From: Alentia gelatinosa
Taxonomy: Eukaryota; Annelida; Polychaeta; Phyllodocida; Polynoidae
Direction of reading: 5' to 3'
DNA length: 64,000 bases
NCBI GenBank assembly: GCA_950022655.1
Contig: OX465589.1
Span: forward strand, 24,667,626-24,731,625
Part shown: positions 53,865-64,000 of the stretch, piece after piece
Layout of the letters: each line of letters begins with the position of its first letter
Numbering within the stretch: position 1 is the stretch's first letter
The notes under the pieces: generated by a model
Seen by the model: only the letters and a program-made list of their open reading frames with translations
Told to the model about the DNA's origin: nothing
The model's database searches: none
Translations under genes and position numbers: made by a program

Positions 53865-54425
53865 CAGGGGTCCGTTACATAAATTCTGAACGATACGACC
53901 ATTGCGCGATAAGATCTATCCAACGATGTACGACCTCCTGGACGATGGTCGTCCGATTTAGTTACATAAAGCCGATCGTAGGGAAACACATGAATCGTTG
54001 AATCCTTGACATACATCGCAAGGGATCATAGATCTACTTTGTGGTAGCTATCCATACATGTTAGTACACTGCTTTAGCCTAAGCTATTTCAGTATATTTA
54101 AAAAAAAATTCGAGGATTTTTTTAATAAAAGCTGTGTATCTTAATGTAAATAAAGCCTTATTTCAATTTTAGATCTGAATAAATGAAATGAATACATGAA
54201 TCGCCACCAACGGCATCCTATAGAGGTGTTGTACGTTAGGACGATTTTTGACGGTATAAAACTATTTGCATGATGTAGGTCAATGTTTATGTAACGATAT
54301 TTACCATTCTCATTTGATTGTATCATACAAAGGTCGTATGTGTACGACCAAACCCATGTATGTAACGATATCAGCCCTTATACAATTTTTTAGATGATCT
54401 TTCTAAATTCATGTAACGGACCCCT
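53865..54425. mobile_element. Foldback element family D, copy 2
   Basis: Ends CAGGGGTCCGTTACATAAAT and ATGTAACGGACCCCT. Internal match to copy 1 includes GATAAGATCTATCCAACGAT and TTACATAAAGCCGATCGTAG. Confidence 0.8.
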
Positions 54426-55797
54426 CAATTGCCCATATTTATTAGTACCAAAATGACTGCATTACTACAGTCGCCATCTTGTAGTAGCTCCTTCCGTGTC
54501 TTGATGTTGACTGTATGCTAGCCATGTATGAAACGGCATATTTACCCTCATTATCGCTCACTCTAGTTCCCGATCTGACCACAAGGTGGCAGGGCGCTCT
54601 GACATGACACTGACACCTGAGTTGTGAGTGACATGTGCGGCCCCCCTGGCATATAAGACAGACTGGAAGGAGGTTCACCAGCCAATACAAGTACAGAGTT
54701 TATAAGCTTACCCTGAACCCAGATGCCACCTGCTGTTGTATATAAGCTGGATGAACATGTCATTGAATCAGTATTAAAGCTCAGTTAAGTTCTTGACTCA
54801 TAGTAATACCTAGTACATCTGTGTTTGAGTTCTTACTCCCCCTTCTTCATAAGGTATACAGCTATCTAGCCTAGGCCTCTAGGCTTTACTATATGCAATG
54901 GCTACTGACAATTATGATACAAACCTTTGGCTTTTTCAAACATTGGGGTAGATTGAGTTGATTTTGATTTGATTCAACACCAAGAGGCAGTCAATCTTCC
55001 TTGTCCTTTCCAAACTGTTAGTACTGACCCTATCATTGACTTTTTAAAATGTTTTGGATTTGGAAGGTTTTTCTCACTGTTTAAAATCCTTACAGCGTAC
55101 TTCGTTCAGTACAGCAATCCTTAAAGAGAAACAAGGCGCATTTCGTCATTATCTCGTCAGGGAAGCAGGTTAGTATTTTCTAGTCAAGATAAACTTAGGC
55201 CGTCTTGAGATCTTAGTATCCTATAGACGTGATATCTTAGAGGATCAGCGAAATATCTTAGGCTGAGACACTGAGGGGTGTTATAGCTGTCTTTTAGTCA
55301 AGATTATCTTAAGTGGGGTTCACATGTAGGGGCAAATGTACCTGAGACTGGTGTACTTCACACCTTTTCACCAGACACCGACAATTTCCTGCTGGGTACA
55401 AAGTTTCACAGATTGGGGTGTTCTACAGTCTCAGGGAACCATGGTGGATTCAATTCATATGGGAAGACTTACCAGGTACACAGTCTCACCCCTACACCCC
55501 TACACAGGGTACACAGGGTACACAGTCGCCGACTCACAGTACTTCATTGTGTGAATAGGTGTAATTTAGGACCACTAAGACTAATGGACTGAGGGAGAAT
55601 GTGTGAGGAACATTTGTCTCACCAGAATGCCCCTCTAAATCTTAAACCTGTTTAAAGACAAAATCTCATCAGATCCTGTTCTTCGTTAGGGGTGGTTGTT
55701 GCCGACAATTCCAAGGTAAAAAACTTAGTTAGTTTGATTTTGATTTTTCTTTAAGCTCATATGGCTGGTGCTATCTTTTTCCTTTTTACATTTCCTT
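54426..55797. other. No recognisable gene; possible LTR-like patch and tandem repeat
   Basis: 54590-54840 has TATATAAGC followed by ATTAAA, loosely LTR-like, but I could not define ends. A short tandem GGTACACA/CCTACAC region lies at 55470-55530. 55140-55330 holds TATCTTA/TAAGATA-type palindromic words like the foldback families. Confidence 0.35.
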
Positions 55798-56460
55798 GGG
55801 GGGGGGGGGGGTAGACAAATTTGTGGGGGGTGGGGGACACAATCCTTTCAAGTGCTCCTGTAGAGGGGTGATTTGAAGAAAAAAAATTATGGAGGGGGGG
55901 GGGGGCTTGATTTTGTAACTGTGCGTGGGTGTGAAGGATTTTAGAGAAATTCAGTGAGACAAGGGGTTTGGACAATTTTCTCGGGTGCCTTGATGGGGGG
56001 GGGGGGGGGGTGCTAATTTTACTTAGCTCTTTTTAGTGGGGAGGGGGCAATCTCCACCGGTGCTTCTTTTAGGGGGGTGAGCTTTCCTTTGTATTTTTAT
56101 GAGAGCAGGGGACATATTTCATAAATTTATTGGGGGCTGATTTTGCTTTGATTTCTCCATGGTGGGGGGGGGGGGGGTTAAAATTTACGGAGGTGGTGCT
56201 CATTTTTCTTTATATATTCGGGGAGGGGGCTTATTCTATTTTTCCATTGGGGGCATTTAAGGGAGCTTTCATTATTTATGGCAGGGGGGTGTGGGTTTTG
56301 CTCAGTGAACCCTTCAAAATAGATTGCCCCTCCCTCGGAAATACCTCCAAATGAAATGCCCCCCCCCCTCGGAAATACCTCAAAATAAAATGCCCCCCCC
56401 CCCTTTGGAAATACCCTAAAATACCCTGATATAAGCCCCCCCCCCTCCCTTAGGCAATAG
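55798..56460. repeat. G-run block that flips to C runs
   Basis: Plus-strand G runs of up to 17 from 55798 to about 56300, then C runs to 56452 (for example after GAAATGCC). Spacers are T-rich on the G side. No coding value. Confidence 0.8.
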
Positions 56461-58524
56461 CCTTAAATAGATTCTTTCTCATATATACATGTATTTATAC
56501 ACATATATAATGCAATGTTAAGTAAATAAAGCCAGGTGAATTCTGGCATGCAAATTTTAAACATCTATAATCAAATCCTCTAATATGCAGCTATCCGGCC
56601 CTTGAGAAATGTGGACTGTTAATGATGGTTTAAGAGCAATGACTGCAAACTAGCGTATCATAGTTATAGGATTAGATATCCCCCATCTAGGAAGTTAACC
56701 CTTAGCCTCTCAGGACATGCTGACATGGGAGCTTATGTACCTGCTGCCCTGAGACCTATCTTAAGGGGGTGTTCTATTGAGACAGTGGAGGCACCAAAAG
56801 GACAACTTGTATGTGCTAAGCTACATTGCACGGCAATCACCTGACATTGACCATTGACATGAGTATAGATAATAATACAGTGGAGCTGCACCACATAGGT
56901 TCATGGAGCAATCTCCTAAAAGCAGTATTGCCTTTGATAGTCTTAGCATATTCATGCACAACCTACAAACTTTAAAATCATTGCAGTTTTCTTGTGCAGA
57001 AAATAGTCCTGGCTTGTTTTTCATATATTTGAAGTTTTTAAAAGATTGCGAATATTAGCCAGGTCCCATATACATTAGATCGTAAGTACAAATCATAGAT
57101 TACAAGCGGTTAGGTATTTGTTCATATTCAGCATGGTAATAAAGTACATAAGTGCAACAATAGTGTATGGTATACCAATAAAAATGGTAATGATTAATGA
57201 ATATTGATTGGTTTTAGATCACGTGATATAAATTTACGTAGGTGAGCGTTGTCTCAAGTTTGATATAACCAGGGGAATTATTGTGGTACACAGCCAATTA
57301 CATGATGTATTCTTGTACATATACACATTCTTTACTTGCATTACATAGCATTATTATAACATGTTACATTCAGGAGGACAGTTTTCCCAGTCGTAATCAA
57401 AATCTGGGAAAGTAGCTGTTGTATATTATATATTATATTATATAGTGGTGAACAATTGGAGACCATTGGATTCCAGAGAAAAATTGTTATTTGAATATTC
57501 AAAAGTGTGACAACAGTAACAATTTCAATCATTAGTGCAGCGAATTCTTTACTTATACATTATATTTAACTGCACTATGGCATTACAAAAATGTATCAAT
57601 GTAATTACTTTCTCGGAATTATGAGTGTTTTCTTACCAGCAAACATACCAATATATCGTAGAGCCCTCTGGCAGCCTGACAGACAGTCTTTTTTTTAAAA
57701 CACATATATCTTGAAAAAGACTAGTCAGTATGTGATAGTCTAAACGTCAGTTCTTTACAATAAATGCCTCTACTTATAATGATAACCTTGGTAGTTCTAC
57801 TATTCATACTAAGCTAGCTTTATAAAAGCATGAAAATAATGTGCCAAAGCCAGGACCGAACAGCCACTCTCGAGACAAATGGTCATAACATTTGCGACCA
57901 TTCTGAGGGGTAAAAGGTCTTGGTCACTGTTTTCTGTTCTAGAGTTATGACCATTTGGTGACCATTTTGCCCAAATGGTCTCCAAAACAGTGACAGGGTC
58001 AGACATGTCATACATGTATGATATTCATACTAAAACTTATCAGGGGAGGATCCTATATAGATGTCATACCTTTATCCAAAATTACATAATTTACCAATGA
58101 TTATTTTATTCATAAGAATTGCTTCACCAAAGCCAGTGACAACTGCTGACATTGCACTGCTTGACTGCCTCGTTTATATCCTACTGCAGTACTCAATCCT
58201 AAGTTGGTGTGATAGTTTCATACTTCTAATTGGAATATTTCATTTCATCCACCTCCGCTTCATCACATGAAACAATAATTACTGCAGTGAATCATCCATG
58301 CCTGTCAAATCATATTCCCAAATTTCATAATTTTCTGTCCAGTAATATACATGTAAGACAAGTTTTTGTGTTTGAATGGGCCTTGCACCAACAGTGATCA
58401 AAGCAGCCAAACAGTGACCAGCTCTGAGGAACAATTTTCAGTCATGATAACTGTTTTGGTCTCCCAAACTGTCACTCTTTTGTGATCACAACTGATAAAG
58501 ACGTCGCTGTCTGAAAAACAGGCC
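56461..58524. other. No recognisable gene; foldback-like segment near the right end
   Basis: AT-rich. 57830-58524 has repeated GACCATTTGG and AACAGTGA words in both orientations and ends in CTGAAAAACAGGCCCCTG, so it may be another member of the GGGCC-ended elements; the left end is unclear. A TATTA microsatellite lies near 57421-57442. Confidence 0.4.
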
Positions 58525-59035
58525 CCTGGTTTAAGTATATCCCAATATCTTATGCCGACCATAAAAAAACTTCTCTCAAAACCCGCTCCTTTTAATGGTA
58601 GGATAAGGTAACGAATCCCCTTGTTTCTATTGATTGGAATATTTCATTGATCTATCAAAAAAGGTTCGTTTTTTAAGGAGAAAGAATAAGGAATGTATTT
58701 GTCCTCGTTCTTTTAAATATCTTACGTTTGCTCGTTCATGCAGATCAGCAGTACTCAGAGTCTGGTTCGGGCCTATGTGGCTTTATTTTGTAATAATTGA
58801 CTTTCATAAGAGTTTTTATTTAATTGATTATCATATATAAAATCGCAGTAGTCTAGATACGGTAAAATCGTTGTCTTATGAATAGTATTTGCTGTATCTG
58901 AATTTATTAGGGGTTTGATTTTGGATAATAGGTATCTTTTATCAGAAAACTTATTATTACTATTTCTCATATGTTCTGAGTATTTCAGTTTATCGTCAAT
59001 AATTAAACCAAGATAGTTAAAACAGGCTACGAACT
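58525..59035 (-). pseudogene. LINE C-terminal fragment
   Basis: The minus strand encodes FNYLGLIIDDKLKYSEHM (about 59025), TTILPYLDYCDFIYDNQLNK (about 58860) and, in another frame, a helix-rich tail down to about 58630. These are the post-RT blocks of CR1/Jockey/RTE-like LINEs. Truncated at both ends; the left end is cut by the GGCCCC-ended foldback segment. Confidence 0.7.
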
Positions 59036-59639
59036 AGAGCTTAGCTATAATAGGGGTAATGTATGCCAATCAAACATGGCAGCCGAACAGTTAAAATCAT
59101 GGAGACTGAATTGGAATAGTCGTCATTTTGGTTATTTTTTATTTCATTAATAAATAGGGGTAATATTGATCATTACTTTCAACTTACAGAAATCAACATT
59201 ATCTAGCCAGCATATGGATGTATAGAACAAAACTTTGCATATGCCCTCCGCTAAGACTTCTTAGTAGTAATCCTTAGTCAAGCAATCCAGGTAAACAATA
59301 TACCACTGGAGCAATCCATTTGCTCAGGGCTCGAATGTAGTCCAAACAATGAAATGTAAATACATATGTATATATGCAAAAACCAGTATGCTCAAAATAT
59401 TCTAGTCAATTTAGGGTTTGACCCACCACAAACTGCAAAACCATTTTTTCTTCACGATGCATTTCAGAGAGGTCCCCAAAACAACATATTAAAAATCAAA
59501 ATCCCCCTTGGGGAAATATGCTTCATTTGCAAAAATCAAATATGGCCTTCGAAACACCTACAGCTGTGGACAAATAGACATAAAACAACTTCTAGATGTT
59601 TTTTTTTAAGTAATTTAAAAAGATAAAGCTGATAAAGAT
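59036..59639. other. AT-rich spacer
   Basis: No gene or repeat family recognised. Confidence 0.4.
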
Positions 59640-60960
59640 AAAGATGATGTTGAGGGTACAGCCTCTGGCTGAAGAGAAGATATGCTGGAGCCTACTTTCT
59701 GACAGGACTTTTGCATACTCATTTGTTACAGGGTCTCTCCTGGTTTTCCCCCATAGATACTCACCAGAGATTTTTCACCTGCACTGCCAATATCTTTCTG
59801 ACTGACTTCTTCTGCCTGAATTTTGAAATAGGCATTAGATATCAATTGTTTCAGGACAGCTCTTTTTCATAAACCATGCAATCTTGATGTTGTGTTACAT
59901 CCTAGTAATGTCTGTCCAAATAAGAGGTTCTCACAGACAGCATTGCCAAGTGTCTGTCTTGATTATTTGATGTTACAGCACTTTTGCAGTTTTCTGCAGA
60001 TTATTTGTTTGGTTCTGGCAAAAAGTAGATATCATGAAGCTCATCACTATTTGCATAGCAGCAAAGGAGAATGAGTAGATCTGTGTTATCAGCAATAATT
60101 GCTGTTGGGGATGATTTGAACACTCAATTGCAGTTTGCACAATCAAAAGATTAGCATCAGTTTCTGCTTGTATTGTCTTGCAAGCACAATGTGTTAGTTT
60201 CTCACTGAGGAGAGTTATGAGCCTCTGTTAGGTATTTGTGTTAGAAAGGAGGTCTTCCTTCTTTGTATTCAGAACAATAGCACCTGCAAAATGTACTGCA
60301 GTTCCAGAGCATCGTCTGCTGTTGATGAGTGCTTAGTGCTAGGGCTTTCATAACCATCAAAGACCACTGTTGCTCTTCCCTATTGTTTTGTTACATAGTC
60401 CTTCCTCCTTCCATGCTTTCTTTCTGTAGGATTTTCAAAAGGTGGAGAACATACTTGTGGAATGTCCTAGTGTGTTGTAGAATTTACATAGCATATTCTA
60501 TGGTAAACAGCATTATTTGCTTTTAGATCATGAACAGTGTCATTAATGTGTGCCAGGAAAGATTCTTCCCCCTTTACCCCTCCTACTCTGACAGTGACTT
60601 TCACAGGCTTCTTGGAATGTCAGGGTTCTCACCACCATCAGTATGTGACCTCACTGATGTTTCTTATTATAGTTATCAGGATGTCCACAGAAGAGACAGT
60701 GGTTTTTAAAGTCAAATCTTTACTTATCAGAATGAAACAGGGGCTGGCTACTAATATAAGCCTGAGGTGAAATACCATGAGCCCGTTTGCTATGCTGATA
60801 AATTGTCCTTGAATCACAAAAGCTACGCTCTCACCACATGCTTCACTTGCTCTTGCTAATCCTTGACGTCATTTTTGAGTCAATGTCACAATGTCTTGTC
60901 CACCTGATAGTTACTGATATTACAGAACACACACTGATCCAGTTCATCGTATTCTTGGCT
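59640..60960 (-). pseudogene. Decayed multi-copy gene of unknown function
   Basis: The minus strand shows a long coding-like trail interrupted by stops: ELDQCVFCNISNYQVDK (about 60945), GEESFLAHINDTVHDLKANN and AVYHRICYVN (about 60570-60485), then a Pro/Lys-rich stretch and VVFDGYE (about 60360), and a degraded Leu-rich region to about 59700. I recall similar CxxC...YH...VN and FDGY patterns from large uncharacterised gene families in invertebrates, but I know no function. Many stops, so a pseudogene. Confidence 0.5.
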
Positions 60961-61628
60961 GAAATTAAATGAAAAAAAAGAGGTTTTTTTCTTCTCTTGT
61001 AATTATACTAATTGTAAATAATTCAAATTTTCATTTAAATATCAAATGTATAGAACATCTGACAAGTACTTATGAAATATATTTATATTGGTTTATGCAC
61101 ATTCAGTACCAGGACTATTTTTCTTATGTAACATAAATGAATTTGATGTCATCCTCACTATTGAACTTTGATTCAGCCATTTTATGGATGAAATAGTAAA
61201 ACCTTTAGTATTTATACATACCTTTTAGCACACAGAAGGATCAAGGTGTGCTTTACCTCCCTTATGAAAAAGTCCTAGCTTGGCTTTAACTTTCAACAAT
61301 TTCAACAACAGGTTTTTACACTCAGAGGAGCAGGTGGCAGCCATCTTGGTTACTATGAGGTTTGTGCCCCAATTGCTTCTCAGAAAGTAGGTCAGCTCAG
61401 GTGTATGTATACAATGAAGGGGACCAGTTAATCCAATACAAAGATATGAATGAGCAAGTGGAAACCTTCTACAATAGGCAATTTCGGTGATTCTAATGGG
61501 CATATTGGATTTATGCAAATTTGACATATTTCCTCAAGGGAGATTTTGGCGGATTTTTAGTATGATGCTCTGGGGACCTCCCTGAGATGCATTGTGAAGA
61601 AAAAAATTGTATTACAATAATTGTATTG
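60961..61628. other. AT-rich flank of the Ngaro-like element
   Basis: No gene recognised. The element's 3' border is at 61629. Confidence 0.4.
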
Positions 61629-61936
61629 CCATTACCCCAGATCCCCAATGAAACAGAGTGAAGGCCGTAGTGGGCTTATAAAATTTTATTTAATTTTATG
61701 AGTCTTATTGATATGAATAAGAGAAATACATGAGTATCAATGATAAGACAAATATAGAAATTGACATAGATATGTGTTTGTCAATTGTGATAAGATTTGT
61801 GACAATATGACAAATATTGAAATTGACATAGATATGTGTTTGTCAATTGTGATAATATTTGATATAAGATAAATGACGATTATGTGATATTACATAGTTA
61901 AACATAACATGTAATAATAAAATAATAGAAATAGCC
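61629..61936 (-). repeat. Split repeat B2 (element 3' terminus)
   Basis: 308 bp matching 62163-62470. It includes two tandem units with TTGACATAGATATGTGTTTG and its flanking TGTCAAT hairpin. Confidence 0.88.
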
Positions 61937-62162
61937 CTACGAGTGTAAGGAGTAGGAGAGAAAGGAGTGGGTGGGTGGGTAGAAAAAATAGGTGTTGAGC
62001 GAAGGAGACCAGTGAAGCGAATGAGACAGAGGACAGTGTCGCACTCGCGCACTTTGATGTTTAGTGCGGCCGAGAGCGGAGAGGTGGCGCAGGGGTGCGC
62101 GAGTGTAGAGTAGTTTCACCAGGGGGGGCAATGACCACCCCTGACCAAAGGCCATGGGCAAC
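61937..62162 (-). repeat. Segment A2
   Basis: 226 bp between the two B repeats, GC-richer than them. By the Ngaro model a matching A1 should open the element beyond 64000. Confidence 0.65.
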
Positions 62163-62470
62163 CCATTACCCCAGATCCCCAATGAAACAGAGTGAAGGCC
62201 GTAGTGGGCTTATAAAATTTTATTTAATTTTATGAGTCTTATTGATATGAATAAGAGAAATACATGAGTATCAATGATAAGACAAATATAGAAATTGACA
62301 TAGATATGTGTTTGTCAATTGTGATAAGATTTGTGACAATATGACAAATATTGAAATTGACATAGATATGTGTTTGTCAATTGTGATAATATTTGATATA
62401 AGATAAATGACGATTATGTGATATTACATAGTTAAACATAACATGTAATAATAAAATAATAGAAATAGCC
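62163..62470 (-). repeat. Split repeat B1
   Basis: 308 bp, starting 48 bp after the recombinase stop on the minus strand; same sequence as 61629-61936. Confidence 0.88.
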
Positions 62471-62518
62471 AAGAAGCCAATAGTTAAGGGAAGAGGAGGG
62501 TGGGAAAGTTTTTTATAG

Positions 62519-63367
62519 TCACTTTTTGAAGGAGAGAGACTCAATGAGAGACTTGTTGACAGTCTCTTGGTCTGATACTTTGATGTAGTCTCTATGAGCC
62601 TGGGACCTCCACCCTCCATACCTCTGGATGTTAAGTTCAGGTATTCCTGCCTCAAATGCCTGAGTGGCAGCGGCCTTCCTGAGGCTGTGGAGGGTGTATG
62701 TCTTCACCGTTTGGCCTGTGGCCTGTAGGAGGCGGTCCCATTCGTTGGTCATAACCCGTGATGTGATGGTCGTCCCATCGGGCAGTGTCAGAAACGGGTC
62801 CCGCAGTGAAGCCGTAGGGGCCGCCCGTAGTAGGCCTCGAACCGCGTCTACCGGGCACACCCGGATATCGTCCGCGGCCTCGAGGCGCATCACTTTCTGT
62901 TGCCCTACGTATTGAAGATTTTTGGCCGCCTTGATGGTGATGGTGAGATGCCGGCGGCCGAGGACCACGTCCCCGCGAGTGAGGTTCCGAGCCGGGTCGA
63001 ATGCCCGAGCCGACTGCGGCGCCACCTCCCCCTGCCGTAGGGCCGCGTAGAAAATGAGGAGCATGCCCGCCCTCATTGCCGTATGGAGGGGCGATCCCGT
63101 CAGGGCGTCGAGGACCGCCCTGAACACATCCATTGGTATGGGGGCCTTCACGTTTGGCACGTACAGCTTGTTTCTCCTCATGCCCTCGAGGGCACACTTC
63201 ACCCGGTGATCCTCTGTTGGCTGCACGTCCCCCCCCGTCAGTCGGAGGTGTGCCCGGACGTGCGATAACTGGTTGGCGACCGTGGCCGGCGAGGGGGCGT
63301 GGTCCGCCACGTATTCCAGATACGACGTGATCAGGCTCACGGTCGGTGCCCGGGGGTCCGCTCTCAT
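62519..63367 (-). CDS. Tyrosine recombinase
   Basis: 282 codons from the ATG at 63367. The catalytic set is complete: Arg111 in ALRQGE, His227 and Arg230 in HSLRK, His258 in the GGWRSQAH block, and Tyr261 in RDYIK. The N-terminal SAM-like core-binding helices are partly in front of the ATG: upstream in the same frame AVTTYLAFCNRM reads well but is preceded by a TAG at 63409-63407, where a CAG would fit. The protein may therefore be N-terminally shortened in this copy. Known role: integration of circular cDNA without target duplication. It overlaps the RNase H frame, as usual in DIRS/Ngaro elements. Confidence 0.85.
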   Translation of the reverse strand: MRADPRAPTVSLITSYLEYVADHAPSPATVANQLSHVRAHLRLTGGDVQPTEDHRVKCALEGMRRNKLYVPNVKAPIPMDVFRAVLDALTGSPLHTAMRAGMLLIFYAALRQGEVAPQSARAFDPARNLTRGDVVLGRRHLTITIKAAKNLQYVGQQKVMRLEAADDIRVCPVDAVRGLLRAAPTASLRDPFLTLPDGTTITSRVMTNEWDRLLQATGQTVKTYTLHSLRKAAATQAFEAGIPELNIQRYGGWRSQAHRDYIKVSDQETVNKSLIESLSFKK

Positions 63368-63499
63368 CCGGTTGCAGAACGCCAGGTAGGTGGTGACTGC
63401 GGATCGCTAGTTTGCGAGCGTACCTGGGGCACGCGCCTCTGACTGCCTCGCAGATGCCTTCGCCTGGAGTAAGAGAAGCGCCCGATCTGCAGAAGAGAC

Positions 63500-64000
63500 G
63501 GAGTACGGGTACAAAAGAGGCATGGGTACACGGTAGGATAGGGTACAACTCATGAATGTGAATGAGGGAAGTGGCCTTATCGTATTCCGTCCTCGACAGA
63601 TGGGCTCTGCTCAGGGCATCTGGGATGACGTTTTGCACCCCGGGGATATGGCTGAAGACCAGTTCCACCTGCAGACGTGCCTGCACCATCCATGCCTGGC
63701 GGGCACACTCCGCCAGGACAGGGTTACGGGCACGCCCGCTATTGAGGGTCTGTACAGTTCCGAGGTTATCACAGAACACCTCAATCCGTGATCCCCGATC
63801 CCTGTCTGTGATAAATGTGTGGAGTGCGTAGATGGTATTCAGAGCCTCGAGCTCTGAGATGCACTCCACGGGATCGAAGACGGGGCACACCTGTCCGGAG
63901 TACGAGAACCGGCCGTCGGTTCCTCCGACGCCCGACAGGCACGCATCCACCGTGATCCTCCGCGTCGGGGGACCCCGAGGGATGAGGGCGCGGCCGTTCC
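63500..64000 (-). CDS. RT/RNase H ORF, RNase H part (partial at window edge)
   Basis: The frame enters from beyond 64000. RNase H residues: Asp in ITVDACLSGVGG (about 63950), Glu in CISELEALNTIYAL (about 63860), Asp in EVFCDNLGTV (about 63780), and the closing Asp in VIPDALSR (about 63630). All four positions are kept, so this domain could be active. The frame stays open to 62652 over the recombinase, but past about 63500 the other frame reads as the real protein. The RT domain is outside the window. Confidence 0.8.

Larger units (their letters stand above)
61629..64000 (-). mobile_element. Ngaro-like tyrosine-recombinase retrotransposon, 3' part
   Basis: From right to left on the minus strand: RNase H (running in from beyond 64000), tyrosine recombinase, repeat B1 (62163-62470), segment A2 (61937-62162), repeat B2 (61629-61936). 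B1 and B2 are 308 bp each and appear identical. This is the B1-A2-B2 arrangement of Ngaro split direct repeats (established for the group). The 5' end, including the A1 copy, gag and most of RT, lies outside the window. Confidence 0.85.

Noticed and set aside
54590..54840. Possible solo LTR with TATATAAGC and ATTAAA
   Set aside because: I could not find TG...CA borders or a target duplication.
61629..62470. Two 308-bp repeats read as LTRs of a small LTR element
   Set aside because: Their position after a tyrosine recombinase, with a 226-bp segment between them, fits Ngaro split repeats better, and there is no primer site.

Overview
The window looks like repeat-rich intergenic DNA from an animal, most likely a marine or other aquatic invertebrate. 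It is AT-rich, has no bacterial gene layout, rRNA or tRNA genes, and consists mainly of nested transposable elements: Ty3/gypsy-type LTR, Penelope-like, LINE and tyrosine-recombinase (Ngaro/DIRS-like) retrotransposons, a tRNA-derived SINE and many palindromic non-autonomous DNA elements. I cannot name the phylum from the sequence. I found no convincing intact host gene.

Layout. 1-2360 is unassigned AT-rich DNA ending in a TA microsatellite. 2361-11363 (+) and 20824-29823 (-) are two almost identical 9.0-kb LTR retrotransposons in inverted orientation, GC-rich against an AT-rich background. Each has 336-bp LTRs, a tRNA-Leu-type primer binding site, gag, pol in the -1 frame, a third ORF in the env position with two C2H2 zinc fingers and a candidate phase-0 intron, a 3' array of about ten copies of a 13-bp near-palindrome, a polypurine tract and an ATAT target duplication. 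Between them (11391-20823) lie a SINE-like unit, a Penelope-like RT remnant, foldback elements of several families, a putative solo LTR and a decayed tyrosine recombinase.

29828-37875 carries a LINE remnant (-) split by a 2.5-kb non-autonomous LTR element with a GTAT target duplication, then remnants of a tyrosine-recombinase retrotransposon (RNase H, RT) broken up by another foldback element. 37876-39387 is a TIR element with a SINE inside. 39680-45142 holds a LINE remnant and a decayed zinc-finger gag-like ORF. 45150-61628 is a mosaic of foldback elements, palindromes, G/C-run blocks, a candidate hammerhead ribozyme, a disordered two-part ORF, LINE and RNase H scraps, and a decayed multi-copy gene of unknown function. 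61629-64000 (-) is the 3' part of an Ngaro-like element with a near-intact tyrosine recombinase and the B1-A2-B2 split-repeat end.

The least ordinary system is the 9-kb element. It has retrovirus-like splicing signals around a zinc-finger protein instead of an envelope protein, next to a repeated palindromic motif that such a protein might bind. That link is inference.
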